A DNA stretch of 64,000 bases from Streptomyces sp. TP-A0874. Lineage in GTDB: Bacteria > Actinomycetota > Actinomycetes > Streptomycetales > Streptomycetaceae. The notes under the pieces were generated by a model, which was not told where the DNA came from, searched no databases, and saw nothing but the letters and a program-made list of their open reading frames with translations. A program made the position numbers and the translations under genes. Position 1 is the stretch's first letter. Every line of letters starts with the position of its first letter. The stretch lies in NCBI RefSeq assembly GCF_001748085.1, contig NZ_BBZK01000007.1, forward strand, positions 62,001 through 126,000, given 5' to 3'. This document shows, one piece after another, positions 63,697 to 64,000 of this stretch.

Positions 63697-64000
63697 TCAG
63701 TAAGTGGAGGGGCTGTACCTCCCGCCGCCAAGCCGGTGGATCTCCTCCGACGGATACCTGGTCCGCCGGCTCCGGTGCTGGAAGTCGCGGTTGAAGCCCG
63801 AGATCAGGGCGGCGATCGGCGCGTGCCGGGCGATGATCGCTGCGGCCTCCTCGGGGATTCCTGAGGGGCGCTTGCCGTCTGCGAAGGTGCGCACCAGTGC
63901 GTAGCGGCCGTCCTGATCCTCCCTCCGGTACCCGTACACGGCGGTGACCAGCCAGTTCACCAGATACGTGGCGGTGTAGCAGCGGTCATAAGCCTGATGG
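63697..64000 (-). CDS. Hypothetical protein, 5' end outside window
   Basis: An open frame that enters from the right edge and ends with TGA at 63697-63699. The visible 100 residues read HQAYDRCYTATYLVNWLVTA, then RYALVRTFADGKRPSGIPEE and IARHAPIAALISGFNRDFQH. The composition is normal for a folded protein and the reading frame is the only sensible one here. I do not recognise the family. Confidence 0.65.
   Translation of the reverse strand, partial: HQAYDRCYTATYLVNWLVTAVYGYRREDQDGRYALVRTFADGKRPSGIPEEAAAIIARHAPIAALISGFNRDFQHRSRRTRYPSEEIHRLGGGRYSPSTY

Noticed and set aside
63400..63864. A 154-codon plus-strand frame through the right-end repeat
   Set aside because: The product is a biased Gly/Arg/Pro read-through of the G/T-rich stretch and inverted repeat and is antisense to the partial gene.

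Overview
The window is a high-GC actinobacterial chromosome segment that reads as Streptomyces or a close relative. Nearly every codon ends in G or C, GTG starts and four-base stop/start overlaps are frequent, and the core gene order fits what I recall of the S. coelicolor hemL to nuo region. I see no rRNA, tRNA, CRISPR array, intact insertion sequence or replication origin.

Layout. (1) 1-5.6 kb looks accessory: a cut-off PEP-mutase/isocitrate-lyase family gene and a DsbA-like oxidoreductase diverge from a MarR regulator across a palindrome. Then come a TetM/OtrA-type ribosomal protection GTPase with a short leader frame, a frameshifted RibD/DHFR-like gene, an AraC regulator and an unknown gene. 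(2) 6.0-9.6 kb carries hemL, a histidine phosphatase and a Tat lipoprotein related to polysaccharide deacetylases. (3) 9.9-16.9 kb is a catabolic island: a 48-residue membrane microprotein coupled to an NCS1 permease, a Lrp/AsnC regulator, a zinc alcohol dehydrogenase, a Rieske oxygenase with its own 3Fe-4S ferredoxin and FAD reductase, and an ABM-fold monooxygenase. Its promoters share GCGTA-type elements. (4) 17.1-21.4 kb is a System II cytochrome c maturation operon (ResA, CcdA, ResB, CcsB). (5) 22.1-36.9 kb holds much of the futalosine menaquinone pathway (UbiD-like, UbiA-like, UbiX, MqnE, MqnA, MqnC, MenG and a geranylgeranyl-reductase homologue). Among these lie a Lrp regulator, UdgX, an acetyltransferase, a cold-shock gene and an asparaginase. 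(6) 37.0-37.8 kb is an NlpC/P60 hydrolase. (7) 38.8-55.0 kb is a complete 14-gene nuoABCDEFGHIJKLMN operon behind a promoter whose spacer matches the Rex operator. (8) 55.3-64.0 kb holds a small membrane protein, a decayed ABC ATPase, a GPP34 protein, fumarylacetoacetase, a long-chain polyprenyl diphosphate synthase, a LolA-like protein with an ABC-2 exporter, and a gene cut by the right end.

How it fits together: most core genes build the aerobic electron transport chain. hemL makes tetrapyrrole precursor, the ccs genes mature c-type cytochromes, the mqn/menG genes and polyprenyl synthase make menaquinone and its tail, and complex I feeds electrons into that quinone. The island between 9.9 and 16.9 kb is the best candidate for an undescribed system: import of an unknown small molecule, three-component Rieske oxidation, alcohol oxidation and possibly a final oxygenation, under one Lrp-type regulator. 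All functional calls come from reading the sequence and recalling families; no database search was run.
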